Assembly (NCBI GenBank): GCA_014529385.2
Contig: CM043956.1
Span: 59,653,120-59,717,119 of the forward strand
Direction: 5' to 3'
DNA length: 64,000 nucleotides
Source of the DNA: Adiantum capillus-veneris
Lineage: Eukaryota > Streptophyta > Polypodiopsida > Polypodiales > Pteridaceae
Shown here one piece after another: positions 33,541-43,263 of this stretch. A program made the translations under genes and the position numbers. The first letter of the stretch is position 1. Every line of letters begins with the position of its first letter. The notes under the pieces are model-generated. The model was not told where the DNA came from. It was given only the letters and a program-made list of their open reading frames with translations, and searched no databases.

Positions 33541-33981
33541 CATTAGGCAAAATTTGGACTCACAAAGGAGCCCTTTAAGGAGTTTGACTTTACCTCTCTC
33601 TACCAAAACGGGCGCATAGATAAATTTTTGCAAACAAACTCCAAAGTCGGCGGAGGTTTGATAGTTAGAATGTCCTGTTCAAGCTCTATCTACTGATATA
33701 TAGCACGCCATGAGATTCCTCATATTTTAGAAGATTCTTTTTTTGATTCACCTATGATGTGACATCATAGGTGAATCAAAAAAAGAATCTTCTAAAATAT
33801 GAGGAATCTCATGGCGTGCTATATATCAGTAGATAGAGCTTGAAGAGGACATTCTAACTGTCAAACCTCCGCCGACTTTGGAGTTTGTTTGTAAAACTTT
33901 ATCCATGCGCCCGTTTTGGTAGAGAGAGGTAAAGTCAAACTCCTTAAAGGGCCCCTTTGTGAGTCCAAATTTTGCCTAATG
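33541..33981. mobile_element. 441-bp near-perfect palindrome (foldback/hairpin element) inserted in Gy-C integrase
   Basis: Two 220-base arms mirror each other around a single base at 33,761, with 6 mismatches (97% identity). It begins CATTAGGCAAAATTTGGAC and ends with the inverse. It splits the integrase H2C2 module b between the His and Cys ligands; the codons on both sides rejoin without loss (FLT / AGIWWP). No target duplication is visible. It could be a snap-back MITE or a DNA-repair product. The arms code for nothing and match no element I recognise. Confidence 0.88.
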
Positions 33982-34700
33982 GTTAAGAAAATTTTTGCCG
34001 TCTTATCGCCTGAAAAATTCCCTCCACTTATTCCGTTATGTGCATGTTCTAGAATTAGCAGGTATTCATTTTCACTTGCACAGATTCTAAGTTGATTGTC
34101 TTTTCCTCGCTTATAGAGTTGGTTCCCAATTAACTGAAAGTCACGAGCCTCCAGCTCTATAGCCCTTTTCCGTGCTCTTGTTATGTTTTCAGGAAACGTC
34201 CTTGTGGTTAAGAAATCAATGATATATTGAATCCATGCAGGTGCAATGTTTTCCTGAAACAATATCGCGTGATCCACTGGTCTTTTGGCACTACATATAG
34301 TACAATTGTTAACATAAGCATGTGTGTCTGCGTACATAGTTGGCCAATATGCCCCTAACTGTTTCAGTCTCTGGTGTGTTTTCACTGTTGAATAATGAAA
34401 TGCACAATCCTGGGCATGCGCTTCTTCTAGGTAGCACTCGAATTCCTCCGGATTTATACATAATCGTAGAATTTGGTTCGATCCTAGATGATACAGCCAT
34501 CCTGCAATCAACTGGAAGTTTTTTGTTTGTCGAAAACTTTGTTGTTTGGATCTGTCTTCCGTGCTATCAATCCTACCTCCAAAGGAAAGGATGCTAACAA
34601 TTTTCTGAGACCATTTGGGTATCATTTCAATATTGAAAAGATAAGCATCCGGTATGTCATCATCTACTCCTTCAGGAGCTTCCCCGTTGTGTAGCCTTGA
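33982..34700 (-). pseudogene. Gy-C pol: extra H2C2 module (a), linker and first half of module b
   Basis: On minus: FQLIAGWLYHLGSNQILRLC (about 34,510), then H-x6-H in AHAQDCAFHY (about 34,405), AYWPTMYADTHAYV, and C-x2-C in NNCTICSAK (about 34,295). All four ligands of the extra module are intact. The linker FLTTRTFPENITRARKRAIE and NQLYKRGKD lead to module b, AHNGISGGNF (about 34,035), where Asn replaces the second His. Gy-A has the same two-module order, so the duplication predates the split of the two copies. Confidence 0.78.
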
Positions 34701-36010
34701 AAGATGATCCGCCCGTAGATGGGTTTTACCCTTTTTTACCACCACTGTGAAATCAAACTCTAGAAATATAATAAACCAGCGTACGATTCTCCCTATATTG
34801 CATGGTTTATTCACCAGATACAAAAGAGCTTGATGATCTGTGAAGAACACAAATTTGTTTGCGAGCAAATAATGCTGAAATTTCTTTACAACATAAATCG
34901 TTCCTAACCCCTCTCTTTCGGTGGTTGTATAGTTCTTTTCCGCACTGTTTAATTGTCAGCTTGTATAACAAATTGGAAAATCCATTGTTCCATCTCCAGG
35001 TTGAGCTAGAATACTCCCGATTGCATATGTAGAAGCATCAATGTGAACATGCAATATTTTTTCCCAATCCGGTGCTTTAAGTACAGGTGCTGATACAAGA
35101 TTTTCCTTCAGCTTTTGGAATGAAGTTTCACACTCCTCGGTCTAGTCGAAATTGACTAGAAAACGATACAGAGGTTGTGCGATGACTGCATACATATATA
35201 TAAATCTTTGATAATACCCAGAGTGTCCCATGAAGGATTGCACTTGTTTCACATTAGTAGGCCTGGGTAGGTCTACTATGACTTTGACTTTGTCTAGGTT
35301 AGTGGTTATGCCATTTCTTGAGACAATGTGTCCTAAGATGCGGCCTTGCCTAACAATAAAAATACATTTTTCTGGGTTAAGACAGATTTGATATGTCCTG
35401 CATTTTTCAAATACCTTTGGCAAATGGTCAATATGTTCCTCTCGTATAAGAGAGTATACACAAAGATCATCCATGTAGATTTCTAATAATATTCTTTGAA
35501 CGCGTGCGTCATTAACCTTTGGAAGGTAGCTGGGGCATTAGTTAAGCCGAAAGGCATAACTCGATACGTATATATTCCCCATTCTGTGGCAAATGTTGTT
35601 TTGTGTTGATCCTCCATTGCAATTGCTAGTTGGTTGTATCCTGAAAACCCATCCAGAAAGGAATAAGCCTGTTTTCTGGCCACCCTCTCAAGTACATATT
35701 CCGTGATCGGCAAGGGATAATTATCCCTTATGGTGGCTGCATTTACCTTTTTGAGGTTTACACACACTCGCAGTTTTTCGTTCTTTTTGGGGACTACCAC
35801 AATGGGTGACACCCAATCTGTATGTTCGATTTCATAGATAAATTTAGCTTCCATCAGCTTGTCAATCTCCTCTTTGATTCGTTTAGCAAATGTGTCATTA
35901 TATGTATAAGGACGCTGTTTTCTAGGTATTGCATCTGATTTCAAAGGAATTGTATGTTGGCATATCAATGGATCAACTCCCTTGAGGTCTTTGTAGGACC
36001 ATGCAAACAC
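34701..36010 (-). pseudogene. pol: Gy-C reverse transcriptase and RNase H
   Basis: On minus from 36,010: FAWSYKDLKGVD, SPIVVVPKKNEKLRVCVNLK, YRVMPFGLTNAPATFQRLM, then a frame break at about 35,480 and YMDDLCVYS. RNase H follows (about 35,080-34,750) with HVDASTYAIGSI-type and FFTDHQALLYLVNKP motifs, ending RADHLSRLHN. Both the MPFG and YMDD boxes are present, unlike Gy-A, which lost MPFG. Confidence 0.85.
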
Positions 36011-37130
36011 ATCTTTATACTTCTTGAGAAGTTGTGTTAGTCGTTCTTCTTCTTTAGGCTCTAAATCGGTTGCGATATAGACCAGATGAGGCTTCTCACC
36101 TGGTTCCGCGAGGTCTATCCTTTTTACATTTTCTGGCCCATCGCAAGGTTTGTTTTCTCCCTGAGTGGTGGTGTCATTATGATTTTTCTGTCCTGGATGG
36201 TGAATTTCCGATAGTGTGATGGTACATTCATGTTTCCCTTTTCTGACTCCCCTTTACCATCACTATCTTCCTCAGTAGTCCATATTTCTCGTAAAGACCG
36301 TTTCAGTTCTTGGTATTTCTGTTTACGCTTGAGTTTGGTCCACTCTTGGTCTTTCGTTGTTTCTTTTTTTGATTTTGGAGATTTTGTTTCTGCTTTAGAT
36401 TTTCGTACTTGTCTTTTTACCTCTCGCGTTCTTTCCCTTCGAACTTTTGAGAATCTTTCTGATATTTAATCTTTTACACAATCCTCTACTTTTACAAGCA
36501 TCAGATAGTGAGTTTTATCTTTCATCTTGGGCATCAAGCTCTCTCTCGCTTTGTTTCCTGCTCATTTTCTCCTATAGCGTTCTTGGCGTCTAGGGTGCTG
36601 ATTAGCAAAATCATAAAACTTGATATTCTTTGCCTTCTCCCCACACTCACTTGAGTTGTCTGAACACTCATTATCTGCATTGTTTTTTCTCTCCAGATGC
36701 TCAGAGGATTTATAAAACTCTTCTTGTTCTGGTGGTTCTACCATCTCATCTCCTCCTGGTATAATGCTTACCATGTAATAGGGTAGCACATCATAGCCAT
36801 CCGTATCGCAAAATTTTGTTGTTGGACTATCTGTAATGGTACAGATATCCAATGTTGCTAGTATGTGTTCCCATTCTAAAGGTTCCAAGGCATCTTCAAA
36901 GAAAGGTTACAGAATATACTCCTTGTCCTCAATCGCTCTTTCTAAGACGCATTCCTCTCTTTTTAAGCTTCCACAATGTGAAGCTCCGCACATCCATAGC
37001 TCTTTTTGTTGCCCTAATCATGCGGTGAGTTTCGATCCTGCTACTGTAGCTGAATCAAACTCTTCCACTGGTGTTTGGTTCACATCCTTGTAAGTATGGT
37101 CTTTCAGGTGTATTTTGATTGTTGTCTCGC
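36011..37130 (-). pseudogene. Gy-C pol: spacer between PR1 and RT
   Basis: On minus it includes LEWEHILATLDI and FCDTDGYDVLPYYM (about 36,870-36,780), GPENVKRIDLAEPGE (about 36,140-36,095) and charged low-complexity stretches. It matches Gy-A 18,141-19,100. Near 36,950 it preserves the uninterrupted version of the site into which Gy-B jumped in Gy-A (GAGAGGAATG). Confidence 0.65.
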
Positions 37131-37134
37131 CATG

Positions 37135-38293
37135 TCTGAGGTATATGTGGTCATAACCTCAATCCTGGACCATCTTCAATTGTTTCATGAATGGTCTTCC
37201 CAAGATGATCTCATAATTATTCTTTTTGTCGAAATCAACTATTGCAAATGTATGCTCATACTCGATTCCACACGAAGTGACAATCACTTTTTCTAAAGTC
37301 CTAGAGGCTTCTCCATGAACCGATCTGCCAATTGCAATTTCATTCTGGTAGCTCTCAAAGCTGGTTTTCCCCATTTTTTCCAGATTTCGTTGGTGGCGAT
37401 AGCAACTCCTGCTCCACTGTCAAGAATGGCTTTGGAAACTACTCCTTGGAATTCTACTGGTAGCGTGGTGTTTCCATCTTCTCCCCCACAATACTCTCCA
37501 ACTTTGTTTAATGGTAGTGGCCTAGTATTTAGTTGAGGCCTGTCCAATTCTCTGATCCCTTCCTGAAGCTTCGAGGTGGGGTCTTTCACTCCAAAATTTT
37601 CTAGGCATTTGCCCACTGTGGTCCACATGTTTGGTCGTAACCTTAGGAGTTCGGCTAATGTGATTGTGCATGCCACCGGGGTGGACAATAACTCAATCAA
37701 CCCTTGTGAATCCATCACTTTGTTAGAAGAAAGTCTTTCAGATGGGATTTCTCTCACTTCAGACTTGGCTTCATACTCTCCTAGGTAAGAGGGTAGAGTT
37801 TTCAACGATTCTGGTTGGCTGTGCCCCGAACTAATTGATCCCTGGTCTCCTCCTTGTGAATGTATGTCAAAGTTCACTTGTGATCTTGCCTCAAATTCTT
37901 CAATAGGAGGTAAGATCTCGTTTTTCTCTTTTCTCGTGTTGTTCATGTGGTTACTCACCCTGTTCGCTTCGTTGGCCTCACAGATTTGCTTCCATAGATC
38001 ATCTAGACCGTAACAGTCTTTACCCATTTCTGCCAATGTTTTAGACTGGAACCCATTTCTGCCAATGTTTTAGGCTAGAACCCGTCACTTGCCTCATCTG
38101 TTGTATTTGGCACTATGATAGGTTCTTCCCTAGACTCATAGGCATTCGTGAGTCTTTCCTTCGTTTCTACTTGTTCCTCCAAAGCTGGTTGGATAGGGGT
38201 TGGAGCTGGTACTTCATGCCAATTTGCAGGTTTACCAAGTGGGTTTTCCATCAAAGATTGAGCTGTTTCAATCATCTTTCCACACATTTCCAA
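37135..38293 (-). pseudogene. Gy-C first retropepsin (PR1) and C-terminal gag linker
   Basis: On minus: an acidic linker, including ESLKTLPSYLGEYEAKSE and ITLAELLRLRPNMW (Gy-A has LKTLPSYLGD and LTLAELLKLRPYLW). Then LNKVGEYCGGEDGNTTLPVE, the active site AILDSGAGVAIATNEIW (about 37,425), MKLQLADRF, and after a frame break EIILGRPFMKQLKMVQD (about 37,200). A small tandem duplication of about 30 bases lies at 38,020-38,085. Upstream gag is missing. Confidence 0.82.
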
Positions 38294-38399
38294 CCTCTAT
38301 TTTTTTATTTCAGCATATAGATAAGTCATCCATCTTTGCTCTTGGGTCTGGTTCTTTTTTAGTTTGGCTTCGTAAGAAATATCCTATCATGCCATTAGC
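38294..38399. other. Junction between Gy-C (minus) and Gy-A 3' part (+)
   Basis: Minus-strand gag similarity stops near 38,300, and the Gy-A 3' ORF starts at 38,400 on +. No LTR, PBS or target duplication lies between, so the junction is a truncation, not an element end. Confidence 0.6.
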
Positions 38400-41123
38400 A
38401 TGGCCGACAACCTACCACCTGCCCCGGATCAGAACACATGGATTTTGGCAGCTCCACCCTCTCCAAGATCTACAAGATCTGGTAAGCGATCATTTAAATC
38501 AGGTGATGCATCTAATGACAGTTCATCTGCGTAGCATAGCAGTGAAAGCTCTGACAACAAAGAAAAAAGAGCTAGGAGGGAAGAGATGAAGAGGAAATTA
38601 GTGGTTGTCCACCAAGAGGAGCCAGCTCAAAAGCAAGCGAGATTTGAAAGAGAAAAACAGGCATATCAGTATACTAGGCAAGCACAGGGAAAAGACCCAG
38701 AAAAGTGGGTACCTACCGGCTTGAAGGGACTTCGAACGAAACATCATTCGAGGAAAGAGACCGAGGGTCCCAAGGATCATTTAGAAAGAATGTACCAAGA
38801 GGCAGAGGCCTTGAAGCTAAAAGAGGCGGAAGAAGCGGCCAAGAAAGCTGAGGAAGCAGCAACTCAAGAGCAAGGCCAGGCATCTCCCCGACCCAACTCA
38901 CCGCCACGGAAACAACAAGACCAGCCCATGCCCACTCCACCATCATCACCGCCAAGCCAAGAGACCACTGAAGAAGCCGAGACTAACAAGGAAAAAGAGT
39001 CTGAGTTCACCCACCAAAAGGAAGCTGAACCGACACCAGAACAGACAACCGAGGACACTCACAAAGAGGCGGATGAAACTGATAAAGATCAAGATACAGA
39101 AAAAGAGCAAACCACTACACATGAGGAAGTAAATGAAACTGAGAAGGTGGAAAGACCTGCAACCCCTAGAAACAAAAAGGGTTGAGACCACACAAGTTGT
39201 TTCCACTCAGCCAGAAACTGCCGAGGTTTCAAAACCTCAGGAGGGCAAAAGAGAATCAACCACCTCTATAGAAACACCAGCAATAATAACACAGCATGAA
39301 GCAACACAAGAGGCTGCCGGCACATCCGAACTAGCAAGACAAGAGGAGTGGCAGTCCAATGATGAAGTCATTCTACAAGTGAACGAGTATGCAAGGCATA
39401 TGAAAATCATGATGTAGAAACTCCACTCAGCAGTCTTTAACCGCAATACTAAAGCCAAAGAATTAGAAATGGTCATCGATGCTCTTCAAGGCGAGCTGGA
39501 TGACAGAATGGCTACTATTACAGATCTCCAAAGGCATGTACAAGAGCTCAAGACTGAAGCAGAACAGCATCAAATAGTACGAGACAACCAACAAAAGGAA
39601 ATGGAGGAGTTGGGTGACCTCTTGACTAAGCTATCTGATGCCTGCAAAGTGAAAGATGAGCAATTAACAGAAGTGACAAATGAACTTCTCACCACCTCTC
39701 TGTCCGCTCAAAAGATTCAAGTACAATTAGATGTAGCAAACGCATCACTATAGTATTCGGAACAAAATTAATGATCAGGCCGCTTTCTTGCGGCAATTAA
39801 GAGAAAATCTAGTTGTGGCCTCGATCAAGGGAACAAATGAGGTGTATAAAGAACTTGAAAATAAAACCAAAGATTTAGAGTTGGAGTTGAAGCTGGAGCA
39901 GTCGCAGCGCAGAGACCTGGCGCTCATGCGGGTCCAAAGAGAGGAGGAGCTCCTTAAAGAGATTACAGAATTGAAAAGAGTAAACCAACTCCTCAAACAT
40001 GGAAAGCCAGATATACAGAAGGAGGCAGGCACTTCAGAGCCACCCCAAGTGGAAATCCCCTCGGTCTCATTTGCTGACTTTGAGACGCAGTCTACAGCAG
40101 AGCCGAGTGGGGGATAAGATTTTCAAATCCAAGTCATAGAGGAAGACACAGTGCCGATGGTCCAGCTGTCAAAGGCTGAAGAAGATGCACTAAAGAAGAA
40201 GATCACCTTGGAGGTAGATGAGCAGTGGAAGGCAGCTATGGATTGGGAGTTGAGACTTTTACACTCTATCAACGTCACGCAGCTCACTCTCAATCAAATC
40301 AATGCTCAATGGCACCAACAATCCTTGCCATACCCTCTCGTCAAGGTTGAACTCTTACAAGTAAAGGAAAAATTATACCGAGATATGCAAAAAGATGGCG
40401 CAGATCAAGACCACACGAAGTGGCGGCTAAGCTGGTTGAACAAGAATCCAAGATACTTGATTTTGTTCACAAGAGCACCTGCGGCCAAACAGAAAGATCC
40501 AACATTTTGTCATGTACCTCGAGTAAGGACATGGCAAGCACACGAAGCACTGTAGAAGAAGAGGCCAACATGGCTAAACTTTCCCAGGCTGCCAGCTCCC
40601 GAGAGAGGTCAAGCAACAGAAGAATACATCATAAACCCTAACGGGCGCCATGACATTCTTCAAAAGTCTGCCAGATCTCTCCTGTGCAATGATTTACAAA
40701 ATTTGCAGGATACTACTTACTTGCATACAAGTCTTCAATGATCTTGAGAAGACAGGAGCCCCATGGCTCTCATTTTTGGAAGGAAACAAAGGCCTCTGCT
40801 ATGATCTACGTGGGCAGCCCTCAGAGGAAGTTCTTTATGGATTTTACGCCCGATGCATGTTTTTGCCCTTGCACAATATGCTAGCTTTTGAGGAGGCCTT
40901 CTACACTGTCTTTTTTACCTGGCGAACGAAGATATTTGCGTCAGTGATAAGCAACCTCACAGCCAAATTTGTAGGCTACTCGGGAGTAGAACTCAAAAAC
41001 AAAGTCACCATCCAGTTTTTGCAAGTGCCAGACAAAGAACGCAAAATCAGATATGAAAAATCACTGGAAGCACTGAAGGACCGCCTCGCCTGCCATCAAC
41101 CCGAAGATTACTTCAGCCCATAA
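38400..41123 (+). pseudogene. Gy-A 3' ORF: long coiled-coil protein of unknown function
   Basis: From ATG 38,400 (MADNLPPAPDQNTWILAAPP) with one in-frame TAG near 38,532, the first 260 residues are charged and low-complexity (Glu/Lys/Pro/Thr-rich). Coiled coil spans about 39,400-40,020, broken by stops near 39,415, 39,751 and 40,114. The C-terminal globular part (40,151-41,123) contains TKWRLSWLNKNPRYLILFTR-like and LPDLSCAMIYKICRIL segments, shared with Gy-C (SPDLSCIMMRKICKTL). It ends at TAA 41,121, 24 bases before the PPT. Position after pol is where Athila elements have an env-like ORF, but I see no signal peptide or anchor. Function unknown. Confidence 0.65.
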
Positions 41124-41146
41124 AGTTGTGTCAAGGGACGACACAG

Positions 41147-41162
41147 GCGAGGAGGGGGGGAA
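41147..41162 (+). other. Gy-A polypurine tract
   Basis: GCGAGGAGGGGGGGAA lies directly before the 3' LTR, the expected plus-strand primer. Confidence 0.88.
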
Positions 41163-42084
41163 TGTTAGCAACAAGCTAACGTGGACACCATTTTTCGGAG
41201 TTCTCCTTGTAAAAACAATTATTATTTTGATAAATTGGGAATATTTTAACTCCTGCTTTCTTGATAAACCTTGTAATTAATGAGCCGGGGCTACAAGCTT
41301 TCAGATTATATCAGCCATTCAATTCCAAGCTTTGGTAGAACTCCAAATTATTACTTTTGACCACCCAAAAACCTTGGCTAAGGTATAAAAGCCAATTTTT
41401 GTAAGTTTTTTATAAGTTTTTGGATAAGAAATACACAGCGTGAGCTAAAGACGCTCACTTCTCTCCTTCTCTTGCTTCCTACTTCCTTTCTAGTTGTCAC
41501 ATTGCGAATGCGTTTGTTGCATTGCAACCGCAGGTAAGAGCTCTTCGCATTGACGTAAGCCATTCACAGTATTTCGTAGCTTTTGGCATCGTCGCCCCGC
41601 GGCCTAATTTCATCATAAATAGGAATTTACATGTTTAAATCAAAAACTAAGTATAGGCGCAGTATTGAAGCATCATTGCTAAGCATTTAGATGCATTCTG
41701 GGTCAAAAACGACTAGGTCAAAAATCCACTGCTATTAATAATCGAGATTTTGGAACTTGACCTAAAGTGGGGTTTGAGGCCATAGGCATGTGTGCTTAGG
41801 TCTTATAAACTTGTCCTAGAAGTTTCGTTACATTTGGATGTCATCTGATGCTGTAACGGATGTGATTTTCTTTGCTGATGAGCGATTGGCTTTTGGTGAT
41901 TTTGGTCACTTGAGTGTAGGTTGAGTTAGATGCGAGTTGTTAGTTGTTTTCCAAGAGATTGACAATCTCTTGTAGCTTCTATGCACTATTCGAGTCAGCT
42001 TCATCCCATGGTTTGACAAATTAATCGTGATTCTCGCTAATACTGTAATAAGATAGGATGGTGAGGTTAGACATGCGTCCCACA
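41163..42084 (+). repeat. Gy-A 3' LTR
   Basis: 922 bp from TGTTAGCAACAAGCTAACG to CGTCCCACA. The last 228 bases match the window start. The inverted pair TTAGC...GCTAA at the very start can form a small stem. Confidence 0.9.
41384..41390 (+). promoter_or_regulatory. TATA box in Gy-A LTR
   Basis: TATAAAA in the context AAGGTATAAAAGCC. The likely RNA start would be about 30 bases downstream, defining the U3/R border. Gy-C's LTR has a comparable GGTATAAATACC. Confidence 0.55.
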
Positions 42085-42837
42085 AGAGGTCACTTAAATT
42101 TCGGTGCCACATTACCGGAATCATTGGCGGGAGTCGATATATGTGTAGGTATGTATGGAGGGAGCTAAAGTTCTAAAATAAAATTATTTTCAAATTTTTG
42201 ACGCTTGTTCCGGTGCCTATTCCGACTTCAATCGCGCGTGCACTTTCCGACGCTTCTCCGGTGCATTTTTCGACGCCTATACCGATTTTTGTACCGACGG
42301 TACTTGCAAAAAAGAAAACTACGGGATTTCTCTATGCATTTCTCATCTTCTTGCATCTTTTCTCAAGATCTCTTCTTCCTCACCTCTTACAGATCTGGTG
42401 CGAAACAAGCTGTCGAAAGTGCTAATCTTGCTTGTGAGTTAGCCCATAACATTAAGGTGAGATTGTTTTCATGTTTACTTGTAGATTTAGAGTTTAAGGT
42501 TTAGCTTTGTGTTTGGGTGTGCATTTTTGCAGGTTCCATGACATTTACAAGTTCTTTTATTGCTCAAATAGGACGAATGTGAGTGCTCAAACCTCTAAAT
42601 GCATATTAAATTTATTTAAATTAATTTGTATATTAATAAAATAAAATATCATGCTTTAAACTTTCAATGCTTTAAAATAAATCATGGTTTGTGATGTGAA
42701 ATTTCATTTTGAATTATGAAAAAAAATTGTTTTTGTTTATGAAAAAATCTTGTTTTGAAGAAATTTCGTTTTGAATTATGTCGTTTTGAATTATGTCGTT
42801 TTTGAAATTATGCAATTGATGGGGTTTATGTTTTAGG
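42085..42837 (+). other. CACTA-1 subterminal region
   Basis: GC-rich motif copies CCGGTGC, TCCGAC and CGACGC cluster at 42,190-42,300, the pattern of CACTA subterminal transposase-binding sites. The following 540 bases are AT-rich without a supported gene. GGTGAG near 42,455 could be a splice donor of a short leader exon. Confidence 0.5.
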
Positions 42838-43213
42838 TTAATGATATGTTATAAGTTAAGCTAGGTTAGGTTAGGTTAGGTTATCTTATACGTTAGGTTA
42901 GGTTAAGTTCAGCTACATTAGGTTAAGTTATACGTTAGGTTAGCTTAGGTTAGGTTATCTTATACGTTAGGTTAGGTTAAGTTAAGATAATTAGGTTAAT
43001 CTACACTAGTTGGGTTAGCTTAGGTTAGGTTATCTTATACATTAGGTTAGGTTAAGTTAATCTAATTAGGTTAATCTACGCTAGTTAGGTTAGGTTAGGT
43101 TAGGTTAGGCTATCTTATACGTTAAGTTAGGTTAAGTTAAGCTACATTAGGTAAGGTTAGATTAGGTTAGGTTAAGTTAGGTTGAGCTATGTTAGGTTAG
43201 GTTAGGTTAAGCT
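42838..43213. repeat. Degenerate TTAGG tract
   Basis: Runs of GGTTA/TTAGG interrupted by TCTTATACGTTAGG and similar phrases. A second tract is at 44,578-44,830. It resembles the pentamer TTAGG rather than the plant telomere TTTAGGG. CACTA-2 has a related TTAGGATTAGG region (57,470-57,780), so it belongs to this CACTA family. Confidence 0.75.
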
Positions 43214-43263
43214 ATGTTCTGCAATACGGCAAGCCATAGAGCTTACCCATAGCGCATATTAAA

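Larger units (their letters stand above)
23984..38300 (-). mobile_element. Gy-C: minus-strand relative of Gy-A, truncated in gag
   Basis: On minus it reads: C-terminal gag/linker (38,293-37,520), PR1, RT, RNase H, two H2C2 modules, integrase, PR2, purine box, spacer with palindrome repeats, coiled-coil ORF, PPT and 3' LTR (ending at 24,996). Leader, capsid, zinc knuckles and 5' LTR are missing. At about 38,300 it joins directly to the Gy-A 3' ORF on +. Deletion after insertion, or recombination, is the likely cause. The left edge (23,984) is chosen because CCCCACA on minus resembles the Gy-A LTR end; there is no second LTR to prove it. Confidence 0.72.
1..42084 (+). mobile_element. Gy-A: outer Ty3/gypsy element (Athila/Tat-like), split by two nested insertions
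   Basis: The end of a 5' LTR and a PBS lie at 1-252, gag at 2.3-4.9 kb, protease to 6,231, RT to integrase plus a second protease at 18.1-23.4 kb, a coiled-coil ORF at 38.4-41.1 kb, and PPT plus 3' LTR at 41.15-42.08 kb. The first 227 bases match 41,857-42,084 with roughly 7-8% differences, so they are the two LTRs of one element. Removing Gy-B (6,295-18,135) and Gy-C (about 24.0-38.3 kb) leaves about 16 kb, which fits the large Athila/Tat elements. Gag and pol have many stops and frameshifts, so it is dead. A 5-bp duplication AGAGG is predicted at 42,085-42,089, but the left flank is outside the window. Confidence 0.88.

Noticed and set aside
38400-41123. env-like gene of Athila type
   Set aside because: No signal peptide, glycosylation-rich ectodomain or C-terminal anchor can be seen; coiled-coil low-complexity protein instead.
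42205-42504. Two overlapping Phe/Ser-rich ORFs
   Set aside because: Fall in CACTA-1 subterminal repeats; nothing protein-like beyond low complexity.
42838-43213. Interstitial telomere or chromosome fusion point
   Set aside because: The repeat is TTAGG-like and heavily degenerate, and a relative occurs inside CACTA-2, so it is element-derived.
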